Assembly (NCBI GenBank): GCA_963704565.1
Contig: OY969917.1
Location: 2,294,001-2,358,000 of the forward strand
DNA length: 64,000 nt
From: Rhodoblastus sp963704565
GTDB lineage: Bacteria; Pseudomonadota; Alphaproteobacteria; Rhizobiales; Beijerinckiaceae
Reading direction: 5' to 3'
Under the pieces are notes generated by a model, which was not told the origin of the DNA, did not search any database, and worked only from the letters and a program-made list of their open reading frames with translations. Positions 24,677-33,282 of the stretch are shown here, piece after piece. The translations under genes were made by a program, and so were the position numbers. Positions within the stretch are counted from its first letter, which is position 1. Each line of letters begins with the position of its first letter.

Positions 24677-24906
24677 CGGCCTCTTCCGTTCTCCCCGCGC
24701 TCCGGTCGGGGACTTGTTCGATGTATCGCCAACGCCTTCGCCATTCAATCCCGCCCGGCGCCAAAATCCCGAGCGGCGTCATATCGTCGCGCCGCGCGCT
24801 CCCCAGATGAGATATGGCGCCAAAGTAGCATTTTTGGGAAAAACCGGATTGCCTTTTGCGCCCGCCACGATAGAAGAAGCCAGAATTTTGTAAGGGGAGG
24901 TTGTGA

Positions 24907-26124
24907 ATGACGCCGAAGAAAATCCTTGTCGCCCAGGGTGGCGGCCCGACCGCGGTGATCAACCAGTCGCTCGCGGGCGTCGTGCTGGAATCCCGCCGCT
25001 TCGCGGGCGTCGAGCGCGTCTATGGCGCCCATCATGGCGTGCGCGGCATCGTCAACGAAGACCTGCTGGACCTGACCCAGGAGACCAGCCATAACCTCGA
25101 AATGGTCGCCAATACCCCGTCCTCCGCGCTCGGATCGACGCGCGACAAGCCGGACGCCAAATATTGCCAGGAGATTTTCAAGGTTCTCCAGGCCCATGAG
25201 ATAGGCGCCTTCTTTTATATCGGCGGCAACGATTCCTCGGACACCGTGCGCATCGTCGCGGACGAGGCGGCCAAGGCCAATTATCCGCTACGCTGCATGC
25301 ATATCCCCAAGACGATCGACAACGATCTCGTCGGCAACGACCACACGCCGGGCTTCCCCTCGGCCGCGCGCTTCGTCGCCCAGGCTTTCGCCGGCGCCAA
25401 TCTCGACAACGCCTCGCTGACCGGCGTCTATGTCGCGGTGGTGATGGGCCGCCACGCCGGCTTCCTGACCGCCGCTTCGGCGCTCGGCAAGAAATTCCCC
25501 GACGACGGCCCGCATCTGATCTACCTGCCGGAGCGCACCTTCGACACGGAAAAATTCCTGGCCGACGTCAAGCGCACCTACGAGCGCCTGGGCCGCTGCG
25601 TGATCGCGGTTTCGGAAGGCATCCATGACTCGGCCGGAGCTCCGATCGTCACCAAGCTCGCCGAAAAGGTCGAGCATGACGCCCACGGCAATGTCCAGCT
25701 CTCCGGCACCGGGGCGCTGGCCGATCTGCTGTGCGAGGCGATCAAGAACAAGCTCGGCATCAAGCGGGTTCGCGGCGACACCTTCGGCTATGTCCAGCGC
25801 TCGTTCCTCGGCTGCGTCTCCGACGTCGATCAGCGCGAGGCGCGCGAAGTCGGCGAGAAGGCGGTGCAGTTCGCGATGTGGAGCGGCCGCAGCGGCTCGG
25901 TGGCGATCAAGCGCACCGGCTATTACTCGGTCGATTACCAGCTCGCGGCGCTCGAATCGGTCGCCGGCAAGACCCGCGTGATGGAAGACGAATTCATCAC
26001 TTCCTGCGGCACCGACGTCACCGACGCTTTCCGCATGTACCTGCGGCCGCTGCTCGGCTCGGGCATGCCCGACGCCTATCGCCTGCGTCCGAACCATGTC
26101 GCCAAGGTGCTCAAAAAGGGCTAA
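24907..26124 (+). CDS. 6-phosphofructokinase, pyrophosphate-dependent type
   Basis: This 405-residue enzyme phosphorylates fructose 6-phosphate, probably reversibly with pyrophosphate. Motifs in order: VAQGGGPTAVINQSLAG (N-terminal phosphate loop), YIGGNDSSDT at about residue 103, PKTIDNDL at about 129, MGRHAGFL at about 179 and PER at about 207. The Asp in GGND and Lys of PKTIDND occupy the two positions that in the superfamily favour pyrophosphate over ATP. The usual GGD aspartate is Asn here. AGGGGAGG precedes the ATG. Alphaproteobacterial methanotrophs are known to use PPi-dependent enzymes of this kind. Confidence 0.88.
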   Translation: MTPKKILVAQGGGPTAVINQSLAGVVLESRRFAGVERVYGAHHGVRGIVNEDLLDLTQETSHNLEMVANTPSSALGSTRDKPDAKYCQEIFKVLQAHEIGAFFYIGGNDSSDTVRIVADEAAKANYPLRCMHIPKTIDNDLVGNDHTPGFPSAARFVAQAFAGANLDNASLTGVYVAVVMGRHAGFLTAASALGKKFPDDGPHLIYLPERTFDTEKFLADVKRTYERLGRCVIAVSEGIHDSAGAPIVTKLAEKVEHDAHGNVQLSGTGALADLLCEAIKNKLGIKRVRGDTFGYVQRSFLGCVSDVDQREAREVGEKAVQFAMWSGRSGSVAIKRTGYYSVDYQLAALESVAGKTRVMEDEFITSCGTDVTDAFRMYLRPLLGSGMPDAYRLRPNHVAKVLKKG

Positions 26125-26134
26125 GACGGATTTC

Positions 26135-26162
26135 CGCGCGGTCACGTCGCCGTGACCGCGCG
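26135..26162. terminator. Strong hairpin downstream of phosphofructokinase
   Basis: A perfect 12-bp stem (CGCGCGGTCACG with CGTGACCGCGCG) closed by a TCGC loop lies 10 bp after the stop codon. It lacks a T-run, so termination would be weak or assisted; it may simply stabilise the 3' end. Confidence 0.45.
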
Positions 26163-26200
26163 CTCCGCAATCCAGCCCGGGCCGGCGCCTCTCGCGCGAT

Positions 26201-27307
26201 ATGAAGCCAAAAACCGCCTATATTTTCGCGCGAAAGGCGACATTCAGTCCGCAAGGCGCCAAATCCGCCGAACTTTGCGTGCGCGATCTGGTCCGCTACA
26301 GCCGCGACAGGGATCGGACGGTCGTTTTCTGTCCCCGCGTCGAAGCGCCCTTCGACGATGTGAATGTCGAGATGATCGACAAGCCGGGATTCGGCGGCAA
26401 CCCCGTTATCGCCTGGAAACTGGCGCGAAAATTATCCGGCTCGCCGGTCGAAGCCGTCATCGTCGAACAGCATTTGCCGATCGCCTCGATGATCGCCGCG
26501 CGCTTGTCCAGGCCGGTCGTCCTCCACACCCATCGCTACGAGCCCGCGCCCGCCAATCGGTTCAGGGCCGCGATGCAGCGGCGCAAGCAGCGCCCGCTCG
26601 CCGGAGTCGTTTTTGTCAGCCAAAGCTGCGCCGATCATTTCCGGGCGCATTATCCCGAATTCGGCGGCTCCATCGGCGTCGTCCACAATGGGCTCGACAT
26701 GAGCGCCTGGCGTTGCGACCGCCCCAAGGAAACCAGCATTCTGGTGGTCGGCAGGGCCTATGCCGACAAAGGGATTCTCGAAGCGATGCAGGCGGTGACC
26801 GCCTGTCTCGCCGAAGCCCCCGATTGGAGCGCGCGGTTCATCCTGTCGCGCCCGGACCTCGACCCCGATTATGTCGCCCGCCTTGCCATCGAGGCGCAAA
26901 AGGCGCCAGGCCGCGTTTCCATCGATTTCAATCTGCCTTACCCGGAGGTCAAGGCGGCCTGGGAGCGGGCCGCCATCGGCCTCGTCCTGACCATGAGCCC
27001 GGAACCGTTCGGCCGCACCGCCCTTGAGGCGCTGGCCGCCGGAACGGCGCTGATCTCTTCCGGCCTCGGCGGTCTGGCGGAAGTTTCCGGCGACAAGGCG
27101 CTGATCGTCGACCCCCGCGCGCCGGCCGAGGTCGCCAAGGCTCTGGCAGGACTGATCCGCGCTCCGGACCTGCGCGCCCGCCTTGCCCGCGAGGGCCGGG
27201 AACGGGCGGAAAAGCTCTATGACATCCGCATTGTCGCGCGGGCCATGGACGATTATCTCGACCAGCTCATCGAAGCGCGCCGGAAACGCCCGGCTGGAAC
27301 CAACTGA
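26201..27307 (+). CDS. Glycosyltransferase family 4
   Basis: The 368-residue GT-B protein has an N-terminal acceptor half and a C-terminal GT4 domain (from about residue 180). The donor-site motifs are VVGRAYADKGILEAMQ, and SPEPFGRTALEALAAGTALISSGLGGLAEV (the E-x7-E motif; about residue 265). No signal peptide. It is likely to add a sugar to a cell-surface polysaccharide or LPS. Its stop is directly followed by the ATG of the next gene, so these form one operon. Donor sugar unknown. Confidence 0.9.
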   Translation: MKPKTAYIFARKATFSPQGAKSAELCVRDLVRYSRDRDRTVVFCPRVEAPFDDVNVEMIDKPGFGGNPVIAWKLARKLSGSPVEAVIVEQHLPIASMIAARLSRPVVLHTHRYEPAPANRFRAAMQRRKQRPLAGVVFVSQSCADHFRAHYPEFGGSIGVVHNGLDMSAWRCDRPKETSILVVGRAYADKGILEAMQAVTACLAEAPDWSARFILSRPDLDPDYVARLAIEAQKAPGRVSIDFNLPYPEVKAAWERAAIGLVLTMSPEPFGRTALEALAAGTALISSGLGGLAEVSGDKALIVDPRAPAEVAKALAGLIRAPDLRARLAREGRERAEKLYDIRIVARAMDDYLDQLIEARRKRPAGTN

Positions 27308-28075
27308 ATGCGCGTTTTTTTCATCAATCTCGACCGGGCGCCGGAGCGGCGGGCGCATATGGAGGAGGCGCTGCGCGGCGCGGATTTCGAACGCGTCGCC
27401 GCCGTGGACGGGCGAAGCCTGCCGCCGCCGCCGAAAAGCCTCACCCCCTTCGAACTCGCCTGTATCGAAAGCCATCGTCTGGTCTGGCGGAAGTTTTTGG
27501 CCACGCCCGCGCCTTTCGCCTGCGTGCTGGAAGACGACGTCCATCTCTCCGCCGATTTTTTTCGGCTGATCGAGGACGAGACGTGGATTCCCGCCGACGC
27601 CCACGCCGTCAAGCTGGACACGTTTTTCAATCCCGTGATGCTCGGCCCGGACCTTCGCGCCTTGCCGGACCGCCGCCTCGCCCGGCTTTATACGCGCCAT
27701 GAAAGCTCGGCCGCCTATATCGTCAGCCGGCAAGGGGCGGAATATTATCTTCGCGTCACGGAAACGCCCGAGGCGCCGGCGGATTACACCATTTTTCCGG
27801 TCGATCCGGCCGGCGCCGGCCTGGTCGTCTATCAACTCGCGCCGGCCGTGGTCATCCAGGATGTGCTGTATCAGCGCGCCCGCGACGGCGGCAAGAATTT
27901 CCAGAGCGAAATCGGCAAGCTCGGCGCCGTCAAGCCCAAGGGCGGAATCGGCATGCTGACCTATAAGATCAAGCGCGAATCCCGCCGGCTCTATGGCCAG
28001 ATCTTTCAGGCGAAGCGCTATCTCACCAACCGGTTCGTCAGGGGACTGCGCCCGGAAATCGTTCCCTATCTTTAA
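27308..28075 (+). CDS. Glycosyltransferase family 25 (LPS-type)
   Basis: This 255-residue protein starts MRVFFINLDRAPERRAHME, the GT25 signature, followed by VAAVDGR, LACIESHRLVWRKFL, and the metal-binding acidic motif VLEDDVHLS at about residue 76. GT25 enzymes such as LgtB/LpsA transfer galactose or glucose to lipooligosaccharide cores. The VKLDTFF segment and HESSAAYIVSR fit the family. There is no gap to the upstream GT4 gene. Confidence 0.9.
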   Translation: MRVFFINLDRAPERRAHMEEALRGADFERVAAVDGRSLPPPPKSLTPFELACIESHRLVWRKFLATPAPFACVLEDDVHLSADFFRLIEDETWIPADAHAVKLDTFFNPVMLGPDLRALPDRRLARLYTRHESSAAYIVSRQGAEYYLRVTETPEAPADYTIFPVDPAGAGLVVYQLAPAVVIQDVLYQRARDGGKNFQSEIGKLGAVKPKGGIGMLTYKIKRESRRLYGQIFQAKRYLTNRFVRGLRPEIVPYL

Positions 28076-28108
28076 GCGCCCCATGGAGTTGCGACAATCG
28101 CGAACAGA

Positions 28109-29359
28109 ATGAGCGATTACTGGACGATCTTGCGTTCAGGCCAATTCCGCCACGGCGATTACGCCTGGCTGCACCTGCGCTCGCGCTATTTCGCGCCCGT
28201 GGCTCTCCTTCATTACCTGTTGGTCGGCGAGAGCCGGGGCAATCGCCCGACGCCCTTGTTCGATCCCGCTTTTTTCGCGGCGCGGCGCCCGCAAGACGGC
28301 AGCCCCTTCGCCGCCTTTTTGAAAAACCCCTTCGGCGCGCCGGCCTGCGCCGAATTCGACGAGGCCTGGTTCGTCGCCCGCCACCCGCAAGCGAAAGCCG
28401 CCACTTCGCCCTGGGCTTTCATGACGGAGCGCGGCATCGCCGATCGACTCGACCCTTCCCCATCCGTATCGCTCGGCTTCGTCGCCAACGCCTATCGCAG
28501 CCGCAACAAAAGGCTGGCGCGCACGCTGTTGAAAGTTTTCCATCGCCGGCGCGGCGCCGGCGCGACGTCCTGCGTCCTGAACCGCGCCGACCTCACGGCG
28601 CATCAGGCCGCCTTTCGCGACGCAATCCGCTTGCGGGCGCTGAAACAGACCCCGGCGCGACGGCCCTGGCTGGTTTTCGTCCAGACCGACGGCGGCCATC
28701 CGGCGCGACTGCACGCGCCCGAGCGCCGCTACGATCTGATGCTCAATTATTTTCAGGAGCCGAAAGCGCCGCCGCCCGAGGCGGAATATGTTTTCGTCCA
28801 GAACGGAACCAAGACCACCGCCATCGCCGGGCTGATGGAGGCGCGGCCCGATATTTTCGACGCTTACGCTTATGTCCTGTTCCTCGACGACGACATCGAG
28901 ATTTCGCCGGCGCAAATCGCCGATTTTTTCGAAACGATGCGCGACAACGGCCTCGATCTCGCCCAGCCCGCGCTCGCCAAAGGCTCCCACGGCTCTTTCC
29001 CCGTCCTGTTCCAGAAGGCGGGATCGCCCGGTTTCAGGCGGGTCAATTACGTCGAGATCATGATGCCCGCCTTGTCGCGCCGCGCGCTCGCCACCAGCGC
29101 CGATTGCTTCCGGCAGGGGATCAGCGGCTTCGGCGTCGATGTGCTGATCGGCGCGACCGTCGCGAAAAGCTTCGGCCTGCGGATCGCGGTGGTGGACAAG
29201 GTGGCCGCGCGCCACACCCGCGCCATCGATTACGAGGGCGGCGCGCTTTATCGCTATCTTTCGGCCAATGGCGTCGATCCCGGCGTCGAAATGGGAGCGA
29301 TCCTGGCCGAAAACGGCCTCGGCCGGGATCTCGTCGAAACGCAAGCCGACGGAAGCTGA
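28109..29359 (+). CDS. Putative glycosyltransferase-like protein, DUF707-like C-terminal half
   Basis: The 416-residue protein has an N-terminal part with WLHLRSRYFAPVALLHYLLVGESRGNRP-like composition (about residues 20-140), resembling spacer segments seen in multidomain glycosyltransferases. Its C-terminal part (about 185-400) has a nucleotide-sugar-type acidic triad VLFLDDDIEIS near residue 258 and LDLAQPAL, reminiscent of DUF707. It follows the GT4 and GT25 genes by 33 bp. The glycosyltransferase role is inferred from the acidic motif and context. Confidence 0.65.
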   Translation: MSDYWTILRSGQFRHGDYAWLHLRSRYFAPVALLHYLLVGESRGNRPTPLFDPAFFAARRPQDGSPFAAFLKNPFGAPACAEFDEAWFVARHPQAKAATSPWAFMTERGIADRLDPSPSVSLGFVANAYRSRNKRLARTLLKVFHRRRGAGATSCVLNRADLTAHQAAFRDAIRLRALKQTPARRPWLVFVQTDGGHPARLHAPERRYDLMLNYFQEPKAPPPEAEYVFVQNGTKTTAIAGLMEARPDIFDAYAYVLFLDDDIEISPAQIADFFETMRDNGLDLAQPALAKGSHGSFPVLFQKAGSPGFRRVNYVEIMMPALSRRALATSADCFRQGISGFGVDVLIGATVAKSFGLRIAVVDKVAARHTRAIDYEGGALYRYLSANGVDPGVEMGAILAENGLGRDLVETQADGS

Positions 29360-29379
29360 AGGCCCGCCGCGCCCACGGT

Positions 29380-30966
29380 TCAGAAAAAACTGCCCTGGTC
29401 AGCCGCTTTCGCCTTGGGCGGCTTGGCGGCGCGTTTTTTGGCCGGAGCCCGGTCGAGCGGCGGGCCGGCGGTCGCGGCGATCCTGCCGTCGGCGAATTGC
29501 AAGGTGAGAAGCGCGCCATCGGGCGCCTGGGCGACCGAGCGGATGGGGGCGCCGGCGGCGTCGCGCACCAAAGCGAAGCCGCGCCGCAACACCCCTTCAT
29601 AGCCGACCGCCGCCAGCATTTTTTCGACATGGCCGAGCGCCTCGCGCCGCCGCGCCAGAAAAACGCGCGCCGCCGCGTCGAGCCGCGCCGCCAGCGCCCG
29701 CCGCTTTTCCTCGCGGGCGCGCAGATCGTTGCGCAGCAGCGCCTGACTGGCGAAGCGGGCGGCGCCAAAGCGCGCGGCAAGGGTCTTCAAACGCTCGCCT
29801 GTTTTTTCGATCAGCGCGCCGCGCGCCGCGCCAAGGCGATAGGCCAGATTGTTCAGCTGCCCCGCCGCCCGCTGCACTTCGGCATGCGGCGCGTGGCGCG
29901 CCAGCAGACGGGAGGCGTTGGCCAGCGCGAGCTGGCGGCGCGACAAAGCGGCGGCGAGGCTCGCGCGCAACCGGTCGCCGGCGCGGTCCAGCCTTTGGCG
30001 CGGCGTCGCCAGCAGGCTTTCCGGCCCCGGCAAGGCGCGGGCCAGGGCGCGCAGGTCGGCGCGCCGGCGATCCAGCAGCCGCAGCGCGGCGGCGTCGAGG
30101 CGGCGCGCGCGGTCGGCGAGATCGCCCAAAAGTTCGGCGCGCACCGGCACGGCTTTTTCGGCGGCGCCGGTCGGCGTCGGCGCGCGCAGATCGGCGACGA
30201 GATCGAGCAGAGTCCAGTCGGTCTCATGGCCGATCGCCGAAATCAGCGGAATGTCGGAAGCCGCCGCCGCGCGCAAAACCTCCTCCTCGTTGAAGCTCCA
30301 CAAATCTTCCAGCGAGCCGCCGCCGCGCGCCACGATCAGCAGGTCGGGGCGCGGGATGGCGCCCCCCGCAGCCAGAGCGTTGAAGCCGCGAATCGCCGCC
30401 GCGACCTCGCCCGCCGAGGTCTCGCCCTGAACCCGAACCGGCCAGACCAGGATCCGGCGCGGAAAGCGGTCGCTCAGGCGATGCAGAATGTCGCGGATCA
30501 CCGCCCCGGTCGGCGAAGTGACAATGCCGATGACGCCGGGCAGGAAGGGAAGCTTCTTCTTGCGCGTCTCGTCGAACAGGCCTTCCGCCGCCAGCTTCTT
30601 GCGACGCTCCTCCAGCAGCGCCATCAGCGCGCCGAGGCCGGCCGGCTCCAATTGCTCGATGACGATCTGATAGGACGACTTGCCGGGAAAAGTGGTGATC
30701 CTGCCGGTGGCGATCACTTCCAGGCCTTCCTGCGGCTTGGCGCGCAGGCGCGAAAATGTCCCCTTCCAGATCACCGCGTCGATGCGGGCGGCAGCGTCCT
30801 TGAGCGAGAAATAGCAATGGCCGGAGGAATGCGGCCCGCGATAATTGGAAATCTCGCCACGCAGCCGCACATGGCCGAACTGGTCCTCGATGGCGCGCTT
30901 GAGCGCCCCCGAAAGCTCGGAGACGGTCAGTTCCGGCGCATTGGTCAAGGCGGCGTTGTCACTCAT
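29380..30966 (-). CDS. xseA: Exodeoxyribonuclease VII large subunit
   Basis: This 528-residue protein carries an N-terminal OB-fold (VSELSGALKRAIEDQFGHVRLRGEISNY onward, about residues 14-110), the catalytic domain with GVIGIVTSPTGAVIRDI (about 138), LIVARGGGSLEDLWSFNEE (about 203) and SAIGHETDWTL (about 241). A long Ala/Arg-rich coiled-coil follows, and the C-terminal DGRI-type segment. Together with XseB it degrades single-stranded DNA. The lysine-rich tail (PAKKRAAKPPKAKAAD) is lineage-specific. It is convergent with the glycosyltransferase cluster and divergent from lepA. Confidence 0.95.
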   Translation of the reverse strand: MSDNAALTNAPELTVSELSGALKRAIEDQFGHVRLRGEISNYRGPHSSGHCYFSLKDAAARIDAVIWKGTFSRLRAKPQEGLEVIATGRITTFPGKSSYQIVIEQLEPAGLGALMALLEERRKKLAAEGLFDETRKKKLPFLPGVIGIVTSPTGAVIRDILHRLSDRFPRRILVWPVRVQGETSAGEVAAAIRGFNALAAGGAIPRPDLLIVARGGGSLEDLWSFNEEEVLRAAAASDIPLISAIGHETDWTLLDLVADLRAPTPTGAAEKAVPVRAELLGDLADRARRLDAAALRLLDRRRADLRALARALPGPESLLATPRQRLDRAGDRLRASLAAALSRRQLALANASRLLARHAPHAEVQRAAGQLNNLAYRLGAARGALIEKTGERLKTLAARFGAARFASQALLRNDLRAREEKRRALAARLDAAARVFLARRREALGHVEKMLAAVGYEGVLRRGFALVRDAAGAPIRSVAQAPDGALLTLQFADGRIAATAGPPLDRAPAKKRAAKPPKAKAADQGSFF

Positions 30967-31099
30967 GGCGGAACGATTCCCGTGCGCCTGTCCTGTCTAA
31001 CAGATTTGGCCGACGCGCCGGAAGCGCGAAGCCCGAAAAATGCCGGCCTGCCTATCGCGCTCTCTTCCTTTAAACGTTAACGCCTGCTATCTGCCGGTC

Positions 31100-32905
31100 A
31101 TGACCGCGCACAAAATCGAAAACATCCGCAATTTCTCCATCGTCGCCCATATCGACCATGGCAAATCGACCCTCGCCGACCGGCTGATCCAGCAGACCGG
31201 CACATTGGCCGAGCGCGACATGGTCGAGCAGGTGCTGGACTCGATGGATATCGAGCGCGAGCGCGGCATCACCATCAAGGCCCAGACGGTGCGCCTCGAA
31301 TATCAGGCGAAAGACGGCAAGACCTATATCCTCAACCTGATGGACACGCCCGGCCACGTCGATTTCGCCTATGAGGTGTCGCGATCGCTGGCCGCCTGCG
31401 AAGGCTCGCTGCTGGTGGTGGACGCCTCCCAGGGCGTCGAGGCGCAGACGCTCGCCAATGTTTATCACGCGCTCGACGCCGGCCATGAAATCGTGCCGGT
31501 GCTCAACAAGATCGACCTGCCCGCCGCCGAGCCCGACCGCATCAAGGCCCAGATCGAGGAAGTGATCGGCCTTGACGCCTCCGAGGCCGTGCCGATTTCG
31601 GCCAAGACCGGCCTCAATATCGATCAGGTTCTGGAAGCCATCGTCCAAAAGCTGCCGCCGCCCCAAGGCGACGAAAAGGCGCCGCTGAAGGCCCTGCTGG
31701 TCGATAGCTGGTATGACGCCTATCTCGGCGTGGTGGTGCTGGTGCGCATTTTCGACGGCGTGTTGAAAAAGGGCCAGAAAATCCGCATGATGGGCGCCGA
31801 CGCCCATTACGAGGTGGACCGCATCGGCGTGTTCCGCCCGAAAATGCAGGAAGGCGGGGAACTGGGGCCGGGCGAGATCGGCTTTATTACCGCCCAGATC
31901 AAGCAGGTGGCCGACACCCGCGTCGGCGACACCATCACCGACGACAAAAAACCCTGCGCCGGGCAACTGCCGGGTTTCAAGCCGGCGCAGCCGGTGGTTT
32001 TTTGCGGCCTGTTCCCGGTGGACGCCGCCGATTTCGAGGATCTTCGCGCTGCGATGGGCAAGCTGAGGCTCAACGACGCCAGCTTCTCCTACGAAATGGA
32101 ATCTTCCGCCGCGCTGGGCTTCGGTTTTCGCTGCGGCTTTCTCGGCCTGCTGCATCTCGAAATCATCCAGGAGCGGCTGGAGCGCGAGTTCAATCTCGAC
32201 CTGATCGCCACCGCGCCGTCGGTCATTTACAAGATCGCGCTGAATTCCGGCGAGACGCTCGAACTGCATAATCCCGCCGACATGCCGGACCCCGTCAGGA
32301 TCGCGGAAATCCAGGAGCCGTGGATCAAGGCGACCATCCTGACCCCCGACGAATATCTCGGCGCGGTGCTGAAATTGTGCCAGGACCGGCGCGGCGTGCA
32401 GGTGGACCTGAACTATGTCGGCAAGCGCGCCATGGTGGTTTATGAGCTGCCACTCAATGAAGTGGTGTTCGATTTCTACGACCGGCTGAAGTCGATCTCC
32501 AAGGGCTATGCCTCGTTCGACTATACGATTATCGATTACCGCGCCGGCGATCTGGTCAAAATGTCGATCCTGGTCAACGCCGAGCCAGTGGACGCGCTAT
32601 CGATGTTGGTGCATCGCACGAGGGCGGAATCGCGCGGGCGCACGATATGCGAAAAGCTGCGCGAATTGATCCCGCAGCACATGTTCCAGATTCCGATCCA
32701 GGCCGCCATCGGGGCGAAAATCATCGCCCGCGAGACCATCCGCGCCTTGCGCAAGGACGTGACCGCCAAATGCTATGGCGGCGACGTCACCCGCAAGAGA
32801 AAGCTTCTGGAAAAGCAGAAGGAAGGCAAGAAGCGGATGCGGCAATTCGGCAAGGTCGAAATCCCGCAGGAAGCTTTTATTGCCGCGCTGAAGATGGACA
32901 ATTGA
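31100..32905 (+). CDS. lepA: Elongation factor 4 (LepA)
   Basis: This 601-residue translational GTPase back-translocates or remodels stalled ribosomes. G-domain motifs: AHIDHGKST (G1, about residue 15), GITIKAQT (G2), DTPGHVDF (G3, about 77) and NKIDLP (G4, about 131). The LepA-specific C-terminal domain contains GGDVTRKRKLLEKQKEGKKRM. The start at 31100 (MTAHKIENIRNFSI) gives the normal family length; a frame start at 31040 is upstream noise. Confidence 0.96.
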   Translation: MTAHKIENIRNFSIVAHIDHGKSTLADRLIQQTGTLAERDMVEQVLDSMDIERERGITIKAQTVRLEYQAKDGKTYILNLMDTPGHVDFAYEVSRSLAACEGSLLVVDASQGVEAQTLANVYHALDAGHEIVPVLNKIDLPAAEPDRIKAQIEEVIGLDASEAVPISAKTGLNIDQVLEAIVQKLPPPQGDEKAPLKALLVDSWYDAYLGVVVLVRIFDGVLKKGQKIRMMGADAHYEVDRIGVFRPKMQEGGELGPGEIGFITAQIKQVADTRVGDTITDDKKPCAGQLPGFKPAQPVVFCGLFPVDAADFEDLRAAMGKLRLNDASFSYEMESSAALGFGFRCGFLGLLHLEIIQERLEREFNLDLIATAPSVIYKIALNSGETLELHNPADMPDPVRIAEIQEPWIKATILTPDEYLGAVLKLCQDRRGVQVDLNYVGKRAMVVYELPLNEVVFDFYDRLKSISKGYASFDYTIIDYRAGDLVKMSILVNAEPVDALSMLVHRTRAESRGRTICEKLRELIPQHMFQIPIQAAIGAKIIARETIRALRKDVTAKCYGGDVTRKRKLLEKQKEGKKRMRQFGKVEIPQEAFIAALKMDN

Positions 32906-33282
32906 GCCGCTTTTTGCGTTATACCGCTTGCGAAGATGTCCCTGCATTGGGCGGTGGGATGTTCGGCGGTTTGCCATAACGCCAGACGGTGTTGGAGTCG
33001 CGCGGTTTCTAGCGTGAATAATGTCGTATTTTTGCAACAACTCTGAGGATTCGCTCCGTCAAATCCGCGTATTTTCCGCAGATTTCGGACCGTCCAGCGC
33101 GATCGCTTCAAAAAAAAACGCTATTTCAGATGTTTGCCTCGGACTCGCGACCCTGATCGCGATTCCGACGGAAATTTGTCTTTCCCGTCGCGGCGTCTAA
33201 TCTCTTAATGATTTTGATTTTCCTGCGGCTTCTCGCCGCGCTTGCGATCCGTCGCCCACGCCGACAAAGGAAGCGGACCCCG
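32906..33282. other. Intergenic region between lepA and the adhesin gene
   Basis: This 377-bp region has lower GC than its neighbours, including runs of A (33111-33119) and T, and must hold the adhesin promoter. A hydrophobic reading frame begins at 33208 in frame with the adhesin, but the ribosome site AAAGGAAGCGG just before 33283 favours the later start. No repeat or RNA gene was recognised. Confidence 0.5.
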
